From Deltaproteobacteria bacterium UBA2385 (lineage in GTDB: Bacteria; Myxococcota_A; UBA796; UBA2385): DNA of 13,439 nt. Under the pieces are notes generated by a model. It did no database searches, was not told the origin of the DNA, and saw only the letters and a list, made by a program, of their open reading frames with translations. Shown in pieces: positions 7,012-13,439 of this stretch. The stretch is from positions 1-13,439 of the forward strand of contig DDSR01000013.1 of assembly GCA_002343455.1 (NCBI GenBank). Reading direction: 5' to 3'. Made by a program: the position numbers and the translations under genes. How positions within the stretch are numbered: position 1 is the first letter of the stretch; each line of letters opens with the position of its first letter.

Positions 7012-8001
7012 GTGCAGCGCGTCTTCATCACAGGGGCCAATGGCCGGGTCGGGCTGGAGCTGGTGCGCGCCCTCTGCCAGCAGGGCCAGCAGGTCATCGG
7101 CCTGGCACGCAGCGAGGAGAAGGCGCGGGCCGTGGTCGCCCTGGGCGCCGAGTGCCTGGTGGGCTCGCTCGCCGAAGCCGACACCCTGGCCCAGGGGCTC
7201 GACGGCGCCGAGATCGTCTACCACCTGGCCGGAGGGCTGCGGGGCGACCGACCGGAGGAGAGCGCCGACCGGGTCAACCGGCAGGGGATGGCCGACCTGC
7301 TGCAGGCCCTCGACCGGGTCGGGACCGGCTCGCTGGCCAGCCTGGTGTTCACCAGCACCTGCGCGGTCTATGGCCACCGCGACGGGCTGCTGCTCGCCGA
7401 GAGCCTGCCCCCCCTGCCGAACACGCGCTACGGCCGCAGCAAGGTGGCCGCCGAGCAGCTGCTGCTGCAGGCCTCCGCGCGCGGGGTCCCCGGCCGCATC
7501 GTGCGCCTCGCGGCGGTCTACGGACCGGGCTTCCCCTTCATGCTGGTCGACTCGATCCGCCGCGGTCGGTCCTTCCTCCCCGGCACCGGCCAGAACATCG
7601 TCCCGACGATCCACGCGCAGGACGCCATCGTCGGCCTGCAGCGGGTCGCCGAGCAGGGCCGAGACGGGCAGATCTACAACCTCGCGGACACCCGGCCGGT
7701 GCGGCTGGCCGACTTCTACGCCCAGGTTCAGCGGCTGGTCGGAGGGCGAGGCCCCCTGTTCTGGTCGGGGCTCCTTCCCCAGGGGCTGGACCTCGGGCTG
7801 GCCGCCCTCAACGAGCGGCTCCAGGCCCGCCTGGGGCGGAAGCCGGTCTTCACCACCGACAACATCCGCCTCTTCCAGAACGACGCGGGGATGCGCGTCA
7901 AGAAGATCGAGGTCGAGCTGGGCATGCGCTGGCGCCACCCATGGGCCATCGCTGGCCTGGAGAGCGTCCTCGGCGGGGGATCCGCTGCAGGAGGGGCTTG
8001 A
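7012..8001 (+). CDS. NAD(P)-dependent epimerase/dehydratase (extended SDR family)
   Basis: 329 aa from GTG 7012, 2 nt after the cytochrome stop. No clear Shine-Dalgarno is seen, so translation probably depends on coupling. The Rossmann motif T7GANGRVG14 appears five residues after the start, which fixes the start well. The active-site layout is that of an extended short-chain dehydrogenase: Ser115 in 'VFTSTCAVYG' and Tyr140-x3-Lys144 in 'RYGRSKVAAEQ'. 'RLAAVYGPG' (165-173) and 'HAQDAIVGL' (201-209) are also typical of sugar-nucleotide and steroid-type epimerases/dehydratases. Cytoplasmic, no signal peptide. The substrate cannot be assigned; family members act on nucleotide sugars, sterols or aldehydes. 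Its presence behind exported proteins may reflect shared transcription rather than one pathway. Confidence 0.92.
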   Translation: MQRVFITGANGRVGLELVRALCQQGQQVIGLARSEEKARAVVALGAECLVGSLAEADTLAQGLDGAEIVYHLAGGLRGDRPEESADRVNRQGMADLLQALDRVGTGSLASLVFTSTCAVYGHRDGLLLAESLPPLPNTRYGRSKVAAEQLLLQASARGVPGRIVRLAAVYGPGFPFMLVDSIRRGRSFLPGTGQNIVPTIHAQDAIVGLQRVAEQGRDGQIYNLADTRPVRLADFYAQVQRLVGGRGPLFWSGLLPQGLDLGLAALNERLQARLGRKPVFTTDNIRLFQNDAGMRVKKIEVELGMRWRHPWAIAGLESVLGGGSAAGGA

Positions 8002-8026
8002 CCCGGCCGCCGACACAACCTATACA
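7998..8026 (+). promoter_or_regulatory. Candidate sigma70-type promoter for the orphan lipoprotein gene
   Basis: TTGACC at 7998-8003 (5 of 6 to the -35 consensus), a 17-bp spacer, then TATACA at 8021-8026 (4 of 6 to the -10). The -35 box overlaps the epimerase stop codon (7999-8001). Transcription would start near 8033, leaving a leader of about 40 nt before the ATG at 8075. It lies in one of the few AT-leaning stretches of the window. Confidence 0.5.
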
Positions 8027-8065
8027 GCATCTCGGAAAGTCCGGCCCATGCCGGGCACAACGGCC

Positions 8066-8070
8066 GAGGA
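8066..8070 (+). promoter_or_regulatory. Ribosome-binding site GAGGA that selects the 8075 start
   Basis: GAGGA ends 4 nt before ATG 8075. It favours this start over the in-frame ATG at 8048, which would put nine extra residues (MPGTTAEEL) before a complete lipoprotein signal. Confidence 0.55.
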
Positions 8071-8074
8071 ACTC

Positions 8075-9352
8075 ATGATCGTCGCGCTCGCCCTCCTCCT
8101 CACGGGCTGCAAGCCCAACCACGCCGAGATCTCCGGCGAGTGGCATGTCTGGCTCGCCGCCAACAACTCCGGGACGGTCGCCGAAGGCGAGCTGGACGTT
8201 GTCGAGCGCTCCGCCCGCATCATCGACTGCAGCGGCCGCGGCTGGGACGACGAGACCGAGGACTTCGATCTGGGCTACATCGGCCCCCGGTCGGGCGACG
8301 ACTACGCCACCGGCAAGTACTTCGGCGGGGCCTGCGCGCCCGACGACTCCAGCTGCGACCAGGCGGCCCTCGACGCCGACTGCGACCTGATCGACGGGAT
8401 GGAGTACTTCGACTTCCTCCAGCGGGACGGCTTCTACTACCTGACCGAGTCGATCGAGACCTGGCGGACCGAAGCCCTGATCAACGGCGAAGGCGACCTG
8501 CAGATCACCTTCCACGACCGGCTCGGTGACGGCGAGGACTTCCGGCTGGCCTTTGTGATCAAGCCCGACTTCGCGCCCCCGACCTGCTTCGACGCCGACG
8601 GCGACGGCGTGGCCGAGGTGGTCACTGAGGACGGCGCCTCCTGGATCGACTCCTGGACGACCAACCAGGGCCTGGACGGCAGCCTGTACTACCTCAACGC
8701 CGGCGCCCAGCAGTCCGAGCCGGGTGGTTTCGACATCTACGGTGACCCCCTCATCTGGTACCACACCAGCAAGTGGGCGGCGGGCTTCTCGCACTCCAAG
8801 TTCGCGGCCGAGGAGTTCACCAGCCAGCCCAACCAGTACGGCATCTACGACGACGACGGCTTCGGGCAGCACTTCGAGGTCACGGCCAGCGACGACGACG
8901 ACACGCTCTGGGGGACCCAGTTCACCCGGGCCGAGCCCGACCTGGACGTCTACGCCACCCTCAGCGAAGACCTCAAGGCCCGGGCGCTGGAGTGGTCCAA
9001 GGAGATCTCCGGGGTCGCCATCGGCGGCGTCAGCCCGGACCAGGCCGACACCAGCCTCTTCGAGCTCAAGGTCGAGGACAACATCTGGCGTCCCATCGAC
9101 ACGACGATCGCCGGGCTGGACGGCTGGCTCGAGGTCGGCTCCTCGTGGGTGACGGTGGCCCCCGGATCGACGGTCGAAGCCGGCGGATCGGTCTCCGGCA
9201 CCTTCCAGATCTACCTCAAGGGCTACGACTCCTCCTCGGCCATGGTCATCCGCGGCGACTACGCGGTCGACAAGATCCGCAAGGACGCTTGGGAGTACGA
9301 GTACCTCCCCGACGAGAAGCGGGAAGAGAACGGCAACGAGTATTGCCAGTAG
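8075..9352 (+). CDS. Asp-rich orphan lipoprotein
   Basis: 425 aa. Lipoprotein signal 'MIVALALLLTGC' with lipidated Cys12, again without basic residues ahead of it. The protein is strongly acidic with many Asp clusters (for example DDDD at 273-276, YDDDG at 258-262) and a 'DADGDGVAEV' calcium-type motif at 173-182. Six further cysteines (52, 87, 94, 103, 171, 424) could form disulfides in an exported setting. The region about 325-400 alternates like a beta-sandwich. I recognise no family. The gene is separated from the epimerase by 73 bp containing a candidate promoter and is followed by a hairpin at 9409-9432, so it probably forms its own transcription unit. Surface location is inferred from the lipobox and composition. 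Confidence 0.85.
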   Translation: MIVALALLLTGCKPNHAEISGEWHVWLAANNSGTVAEGELDVVERSARIIDCSGRGWDDETEDFDLGYIGPRSGDDYATGKYFGGACAPDDSSCDQAALDADCDLIDGMEYFDFLQRDGFYYLTESIETWRTEALINGEGDLQITFHDRLGDGEDFRLAFVIKPDFAPPTCFDADGDGVAEVVTEDGASWIDSWTTNQGLDGSLYYLNAGAQQSEPGGFDIYGDPLIWYHTSKWAAGFSHSKFAAEEFTSQPNQYGIYDDDGFGQHFEVTASDDDDTLWGTQFTRAEPDLDVYATLSEDLKARALEWSKEISGVAIGGVSPDQADTSLFELKVEDNIWRPIDTTIAGLDGWLEVGSSWVTVAPGSTVEAGGSVSGTFQIYLKGYDSSSAMVIRGDYAVDKIRKDAWEYEYLPDEKREENGNEYCQ

Positions 9353-9408
9353 GCTGCGGTTTGGTGGCGGCGGCTTGCTGGCTGGGGCCGCAGGCGTTAG
9401 CAGAGCAG

Positions 9409-9432
9409 ACGCTTCGGCTCACCCCGAAGCGT
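9409..9432 (+). terminator. Perfect hairpin downstream of the orphan lipoprotein gene
   Basis: ACGCTTCGG, a 6-nt loop, then CCGAAGCGT: a 9-bp perfect GC-rich stem, 56 bp after the stop at 9352. Past one mismatch, two more pairs are possible. No T-run follows, so it is not a textbook intrinsic terminator; it may still end or protect the transcript. The rest of the 215-bp gap (9353-9567) shows no gene or clear promoter. Confidence 0.5.
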
Positions 9433-9567
9433 GTGGCCGGGACCTCCCGCTGAGGGTCGCGTGGACCTCCCAAGAACTGCGCGATCTCGCGGGAGGCCCG
9501 GCCTTTTACCCCTCGCTGCACAGGCGATGAAGCGCGCCTCTCCGAGCGCTGCGCGATAGGCGCATCC

Positions 9568-10320
9568 ATGCTCCTGATCGCCGCCCTCCTCGCATGCACC
9601 GGCACCGACACCCCCTCGGCGTCGCCCGATGGTCCTCCTACGGCTTCGCCGGCCCCGGCGACGGGGGATGCCGACCCTCGACGGGCCAGCGCCGCCCTGG
9701 AAGAGGGCTGGGGCGCGCTGCTCTTCCGGGACGAGGTCTGGATGAGCACGGGCACCGGCAGCCTGGCCGCCGGCCCCAAGGGCATCAGCGCCTTGCGCCC
9801 CACCGGCAGCCTGGGGGGCTGCGGGGCCATCGTCGAGGACCCCGGCGGCGCGATGTTCGTGCTCAAGCCCGACGCGGCCGAGGTGCCGATCGTGGCCGCG
9901 CCGGCGATCCAGGCCAACCTCGTCGAGCGCGCCGCCTGGAGGCTGGACGAGCTGCTGCCGGCGCTCGACCGCTTCGACCCGCTGCCCAACTCCCCCGACC
10001 CCTCCCGCTCGCGTGGCGTCAACGTCGGCTCGGTGGCCAAGATCCGTCGCCACGGCGCGCCGCCGGTGCTCATCACCTCCGGGAACCGAGGCTGCACCGG
10101 CGTCATCGCGATCCTGAACGCGGACGCCAGCGAGACCCTGGCCTGGGACAGCCTGGAGGGCGCCTGCGAGCCCCTGCGGGTCTTCCCCCCCAACGACCTG
10201 GACGGGGACGGGGTGCGCGAGGTGGGCACCTGGAGCCGCAGCCGCGCGACCCTCTACCGGATGCCCGAGACCCCCGGAAGCATCGGCCTGGTCCGCCTGG
10301 CCGACTGGACCTGCTCATGA
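9568..10320 (+). CDS. Small lipoprotein with single FG-GAP-type motif, upstream of murJ
   Basis: 250 aa from ATG 9568. The frame is open back to the stop at 9453 but contains no other ATG, GTG or TTG, so the 10-residue signal 'MLLIAALLAC' (lipidated Cys10) is the only option. A Thr/Ser/Pro/Asp-rich linker follows (11-40). Then comes a compact domain of alternating hydrophobic strands with Cys85, Cys176, Cys200 and Cys249. 'DLDGDGVREV' (210-219) is a calcium-binding loop of the FG-GAP/VCBS kind, so the protein may be a propeller fragment or single-blade relative of the large lipoprotein at 3477. No specific family recognised. The murJ gene begins 38 bp downstream on the same strand, so co-transcription is likely but a functional link is not shown. 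Confidence 0.85.
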   Translation: MLLIAALLACTGTDTPSASPDGPPTASPAPATGDADPRRASAALEEGWGALLFRDEVWMSTGTGSLAAGPKGISALRPTGSLGGCGAIVEDPGGAMFVLKPDAAEVPIVAAPAIQANLVERAAWRLDELLPALDRFDPLPNSPDPSRSRGVNVGSVAKIRRHGAPPVLITSGNRGCTGVIAILNADASETLAWDSLEGACEPLRVFPPNDLDGDGVREVGTWSRSRATLYRMPETPGSIGLVRLADWTCS

Positions 10321-10358
10321 GCGCTCGGGCCCTCGGCCCCGCGGAGCGCCAGAGCTGA

Positions 10359-11927
10359 ATGTCCAGGCGAATCGGCATCGCCGCCGCCATCTGGGGCGGC
10401 AGCATCCTGCTCTCGCGGGTGATCGGCATCGTGCGCGAGGCCGTGCTGGGCCGCATCCTGGGCGGAGGGGCCGAGGCCGACCTGTACTTCCTGGCCTTCA
10501 CCCTCCCCGACTTCCTCAACTACCTGCTCGCCGGCGGCGCGCTCTCCATCGTCTTCATCCCGATCTTCGCCGGCTACCTCGCCCGACAGGACGAGCAGGG
10601 CGCCTGGCGCTCGCTGGCGGTGATCGGCAACGCCGTCTTCCTGGGCGCGGTCCTGCTGGGAGGGGCGATGTGGCTGACCATGCCCTGGCTGGCTCGCCTG
10701 ATCGGCCCCGGCCTCGACGCCGAGTCCAGCGCAGAGCTGGTCGCCCTCACCCGGGTCATGCTGCCCGCCCAGCTCTTCCACCTGCTGGGAGGACTGCTCT
10801 CCGCCGCCCTCCAGGCCCGCGACCGCCACACCCTCCCGGCCCTGGCCCCCCTCGTCTACACCCTCGGCATCATCGTCGGCGGCCTGCTGGGCGGCCAGGA
10901 GGCCGGCGCCTGGGGCTTCGCCTGGGGGGTGCTCGCCGGCAGCGTGCTCGGCCCCTTCCTGCTCCCGCTGATCGGCTGCCTCCGCGCAGGAATGCGCTGG
11001 CGGCTGATCCTCTCCCCCCGCGACGCCGATCTGCGCACCTGGCTGTGGCGCTCCCTGCCGATCATGGTCGCCTTCAGCATCATGGTGGCCGACGACATGA
11101 TCCTGCGCCGCCAGGCCTCGCTGATCGGAGACGGCGCCGTCGCCACCCTGGAGTACGCCAAGAAGCTGATGAAGGTGCCCATGGGGGTCTTCGGGCTGGC
11201 GGCGGGGGTCGCGGCCTACCCGACGCTCAGCCGGCTCGTCGGCGAGGGCGACCGGGCCGGCGCCTACCGGACCCTGGCGATGGCGGTCAAGCGCATGCTG
11301 ATCCTGGCCTTCGGCGCCCAGGTCACCCTGACCGTCGCGGGTCCGGAGATCAGCCGGGTGATCTACGGCTCGCGGATCGACCCCTCGCAGCACGAGGCCA
11401 TCGGTCTCGCGATCGGCATCTTCTGCCTCGCGCTGTGGGCCTGGGCCGCCCAGACCCTGCTCTCGCGTGGCTTCTACGCCCTGGGCAAGACCTGGCTGCC
11501 CTCGCTGCTCGGCACCGGGACCGTGCTGCTGGCCTTCCCCGGCTACGTCCTGCTCGGTCAGCAGGCCGGCACCCCCGGGCTGGCCGCGGCCAGCAGCATC
11601 GCCGTCAGCCTCTACGTCGCCATCCTGGCGCTCCTCCTCCGCCGCGAGTACGCCTACGAGCCCGACGGCTTCGGCACCTTCGCCCTGCGCGCCCTCCCCG
11701 CCGTGCTGCTGGCCACCGCCCTCGGCCTGGGCCTGCGCGCCCTGCTCCCCGACGCGCCGCTGGGGAGCTCCGAGGTCGGCGACGCCCTCCTCCGGGGCGC
11801 CCTCTCCGGAAGCGCCGGCCTGCTGGCCTACGTCGGCCTGGCCCTGGCTCTGCGAGTGCCCGAGGCGGGGGCCGTCTCCGAGCTGGTGCTCGGCCGCCTG
11901 CGACGGCTTCGCCGGAGGCGCGCATGA
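10359..11927 (+). CDS. murJ: MurJ/MviN-family lipid II flippase (MOP superfamily), divergent
   Basis: 522 aa, close to the usual MurJ length, with about 13-14 hydrophobic segments. The family signature is clear: 'LLSRVIGIVREAVLGRILGGGAEADLY' type N-terminus (Arg20, Arg26, Asp41), 'ALQARDRHTLPALAPLVYTLGII' (149-171) and 'ISRVIYG' (331-337). MurJ flips undecaprenyl-linked peptidoglycan precursor across the inner membrane. By alignment from memory to E. coli MurJ, Arg20 and Arg26 correspond to essential R18 and R24. Other key positions differ: R52 becomes Tyr55, R270 becomes Lys269, and E273 becomes Lys272 ('YAKKLMKVP' against 'YADRLMEFP'). The protein may therefore be a divergent MurJ or a MurJ-like paralog with another lipid-linked substrate. 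Start ATG 10359 with GGAG 12 nt upstream. The stop overlaps the next gene's start by 4 nt. Confidence 0.93.
   Translation: MSRRIGIAAAIWGGSILLSRVIGIVREAVLGRILGGGAEADLYFLAFTLPDFLNYLLAGGALSIVFIPIFAGYLARQDEQGAWRSLAVIGNAVFLGAVLLGGAMWLTMPWLARLIGPGLDAESSAELVALTRVMLPAQLFHLLGGLLSAALQARDRHTLPALAPLVYTLGIIVGGLLGGQEAGAWGFAWGVLAGSVLGPFLLPLIGCLRAGMRWRLILSPRDADLRTWLWRSLPIMVAFSIMVADDMILRRQASLIGDGAVATLEYAKKLMKVPMGVFGLAAGVAAYPTLSRLVGEGDRAGAYRTLAMAVKRMLILAFGAQVTLTVAGPEISRVIYGSRIDPSQHEAIGLAIGIFCLALWAWAAQTLLSRGFYALGKTWLPSLLGTGTVLLAFPGYVLLGQQAGTPGLAAASSIAVSLYVAILALLLRREYAYEPDGFGTFALRALPAVLLATALGLGLRALLPDAPLGSSEVGDALLRGALSGSAGLLAYVGLALALRVPEAGAVSELVLGRLRRLRRRRA
11914..11918 (+). promoter_or_regulatory. Strong Shine-Dalgarno GGAGG for the gene overlapping murJ
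   Basis: GGAGG lies inside the last codons of murJ, 5 nt before ATG 11924. Together with the ATGA overlap it fixes the start of the downstream gene and indicates coupled but robust translation. Confidence 0.75.
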
Positions 11928-13027
11928 GCCAGCCCCTGGATCCGGTCGCCCGCCAGCGGGCCTGGGAGGAGGCCGAGCGCCGCGGTCAGAGCGAGCGCCT
12001 GCTGGAGCTGCGCGAGCTGGAGCAGGCCATCGCCGCCCTGCCGACGCAGGCCGGGCTGGCCCGCCGGGGTCGGCTGCTGGCCTGGGACCGCATCAGCACC
12101 ACCTGGGAGGCCTGGGAGCTGCACTCGGGCCGGCGCCGGATGCAGCGCCACCTTCACCCGGCCTGGCGAGGCGACCCCGTCGTCCTGCGCCTCTTCGAGC
12201 AGGCCATCGCCGAAGCACCCGGCGAGCGCCCCGACCCCTACACCCTCTGCCAGGAGGCCCCGGGGCTGCCGCTGGCCGAGCTGCTGCCCGTCGAAGACCC
12301 GCCCAGCACGCGCGCCCTCGCCGCCCTCTTCGCCGCCGGCCTCGGCGCGCTCGTCGCCCTGGAGGCCCGAGGCCGCAGCCACGGCGGCCCCGTCCCGGTC
12401 TGCTTCCTGATCCAGACCTCGGGGCCCGTCCTGCACCACCTGGGCCAGCGCGTCCCCGCGCCCGCGCCCGGGGAGGACCTGCGCCAGCTCTCGGCCCTGG
12501 TCGCCGCCTTCGATCCGCAGGGCCACGAGCCGCTGGCCGGCCTCGCCCGGAGCTGGATCCAGGACCCGCCCGCCAGCGCCCTCGACGCCCAGCGCCTCTT
12601 CATCAGCCAGCTCGCCCAGACGCTGGCCGCCGCGCGCCACGGCCTGTTCCTCGCCGCCCGCGGGGCTGGCCGCCGCGCCCGGGCCAGCGCCCTCCTCCGC
12701 GCCGCCCGCGCCCTCTCCGCCACCCCGCCCCCTCCGCTGGCGCGCTCCGTCCTGGCCCAGCTCCCCGAGGGCGGCACCCTGGAGATCGAGAGCGACGGCC
12801 ACACCGTCCGGGCCGGCCTGGGCTCCGCCGAGGAGCTGGGCCTCGTCTGGCGAGGCGACCGCGGGCTGGACGCGCCCGCCGCGCGGACCCTCCTGCGCGC
12901 ATGGGCCACCGGAGGCTCCCTGGGCGCCGCCGATCCCCTGATGCGCTGGCTCGCCGCCGCCGCCAGCCTGCGCCGCGCTCGCCTGCTGCTGGAGCACCAG
13001 AGCCAGGGGCCTACAGCTCGACGGTGA
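11924..13027 (+). CDS. Probable pseudokinase coupled to murJ
   Basis: 367 aa, soluble, with no signal peptide or membrane segment. The sequence follows a Ser/Thr kinase fold in order but with the catalytic residues gone. Residues 50-79, 'WELHSGRRRMQRHLHP', match the beta2-beta3 strands ('...GRRVALKVLHP'), with Arg75 at the ATP-binding Lys and no glycine-rich loop. Residues 106-121 (LCQEAPGLPLAELLP) resemble the hinge and alpha-D. 'ALEARGRSHGGPVPVCFLI' (145-163) aligns without gaps to the catalytic loop (HGDLKPENVLL): Asp becomes Gly155, Lys becomes Val157, Asn becomes Cys160. 'VLHHLG' (169-174) stands for the DFG, reading HLG. 'EDLRQLSALV' (184-193) and 'LARSWIQDPPASALDAQRL' (207-225) match the C-lobe alpha-F and final helix. 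Residues about 245-367 form an Ala/Arg-rich extension of unknown role. In mycobacteria MviN has a fused pseudokinase domain, so a regulatory subunit of the flippase is a reasonable inference. The kinase reading comes from manual alignment. Confidence 0.8.
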   Translation: MSQPLDPVARQRAWEEAERRGQSERLLELRELEQAIAALPTQAGLARRGRLLAWDRISTTWEAWELHSGRRRMQRHLHPAWRGDPVVLRLFEQAIAEAPGERPDPYTLCQEAPGLPLAELLPVEDPPSTRALAALFAAGLGALVALEARGRSHGGPVPVCFLIQTSGPVLHHLGQRVPAPAPGEDLRQLSALVAAFDPQGHEPLAGLARSWIQDPPASALDAQRLFISQLAQTLAAARHGLFLAARGAGRRARASALLRAARALSATPPPPLARSVLAQLPEGGTLEIESDGHTVRAGLGSAEELGLVWRGDRGLDAPAARTLLRAWATGGSLGAADPLMRWLAAAASLRRARLLLEHQSQGPTARR

Positions 13028-13439
13028 CCAGGTACTGGCTCCCGCAGTCCGCCCCGGTCTCGGACTGGACCACCAGCTCCCAGGTCCCCCCGTCGTCCTG
13101 GAGCAGGGTGTCGCCCACCTCGACCGAGAGGGTCCCGTTGCCCGCCTCGTCCAGGTACACCTCGCCGCGGTCGAGGTGGGTCAGGCTGACCCGGTAGCGG
13201 GCCGAGCTGGGGATGTTGGTGACCGAGACCGCCAGGGTGAAGATGCTCCAGCTGGAGTCCTCGAAGCTGAAGCGGAAGCGGTCGACGTCCTCGTCGTTGT
13301 GCAGGCCGGCCAGCTGCTGGATCCGCTCGCCGTCAGCCAGCTCTCCCAGGGTCCAGGCCGCGCTGTCGTTGGGCTCGGTCGGGTCCAGCTCGGTGCCGTC
13401 CTCGTCCAGCTCGTCGTCGCAGTCGTTGTCGAGCCCGTC
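13011..13439 (-). CDS. MopE/PPC-type exported surface protein (N-terminus beyond window)
   Basis: 142 residues are visible in a frame open to the right edge, ending at the TAG complementary to 13011-13013. The first visible residues, 'DGLDNDCDDELDED', are the putative metal-binding repeat typical of Myxococcota MopE-like proteins; more copies would be expected upstream, outside the window. 'DPTEPNDSAAW' (about 20-30) then opens a PPC-like beta-sandwich: 'NDEDVDRFRFSFED', 'RYRVSLTHLD' and a final 'CGSQYLVTVEL'. Such proteins are exported and often bind calcium; their exact role is usually unknown. The gene converges on the pseudokinase gene, and the two coding ends overlap by 17 bp (13011-13027), leaving no room for a separate terminator between them. 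Confidence 0.85.
   Translation of the reverse strand, partial: DGLDNDCDDELDEDGTELDPTEPNDSAAWTLGELADGERIQQLAGLHNDEDVDRFRFSFEDSSWSIFTLAVSVTNIPSSARYRVSLTHLDRGEVYLDEAGNGTLSVEVGDTLLQDDGGTWELVVQSETGADCGSQYLVTVEL

Noticed and set aside
7040..8047. Upstream in-frame extension of the orphan lipoprotein
   Set aside because: Arg/Ser/Trp-rich out-of-frame reading of the epimerase gene. The lipobox and GAGGA site place the start at 8075.
9343..9453. Short reading frame with a signal-peptide-like start ('CGLVAAACWLGPQALAEQ') across the end of the orphan lipoprotein gene
   Set aside because: Only a TTG or GTG start, no ribosome site and about 36 residues. Its end runs through the hairpin; probably chance.
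10670..11923. Upstream in-frame extension of the pseudokinase inside murJ
   Set aside because: The extension is an Arg/Pro/His-rich frame-shifted reading of murJ. GGAGG plus the ATGA overlap fix the start at 11924.

Overview
The window looks like chromosomal DNA from a high-GC Gram-negative bacterium, most plausibly Myxococcota or another former deltaproteobacterial lineage. By eye the GC content is around 70%. The pointers are several very short-signal lipoproteins, FG-GAP/VCBS-type calcium motifs (DxDGDG), a MopE-like 'DGxDNDCD' motif, a subtilase with a MYXO-CTERM-like tail, and a multiheme cytochrome c. No rRNA, tRNA, insertion sequence, phage gene or CRISPR array was found. The placement is inferred from protein style, not from a marker gene.

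Layout. (1) On the minus strand (1-1658), a protein with a metallo-beta-lactamase-like layout that has lost its metal ligands lies upstream of an SPFH/YdjI-like membrane-platform protein, which runs off the left edge. (2) A plus-strand block (1708-8001) is tightly packed: secreted subtilisin-like protease, 17-bp gap, FG-GAP propeller lipoprotein, 4-nt ATGA overlap, pentaheme c554-like cytochrome, 2-nt gap, NAD-dependent epimerase/dehydratase. (3) A sigma70-like promoter at the end of the epimerase gene probably drives an Asp-rich orphan lipoprotein (8075-9352), which is followed by a perfect hairpin. (4) A second plus-strand unit (9568-13027) holds a small lipoprotein, a MurJ/MviN-family lipid II flippase, and a soluble protein overlapping murJ by 4 nt. 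I read that last protein as a degenerate protein kinase (pseudokinase). (5) A minus-strand MopE/PPC-type surface protein enters from the right edge and converges on the pseudokinase gene, with a 17-bp overlap of the coding ends.

Most of the window encodes cell-envelope or exported proteins: protease, propeller, cytochrome and lipoproteins outside or in the periplasm, and the flippase in the inner membrane. The most interesting signal is the murJ-pseudokinase pair. In mycobacteria MviN (MurJ) carries a fused cytoplasmic pseudokinase domain that controls peptidoglycan synthesis. Here a similar pairing seems to occur as two translationally coupled genes in a Gram-negative genome, next to a MurJ whose central cavity has several non-canonical residues. 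A second degenerate enzyme, the metal-less MBL-like protein, sits at the other end of the window.
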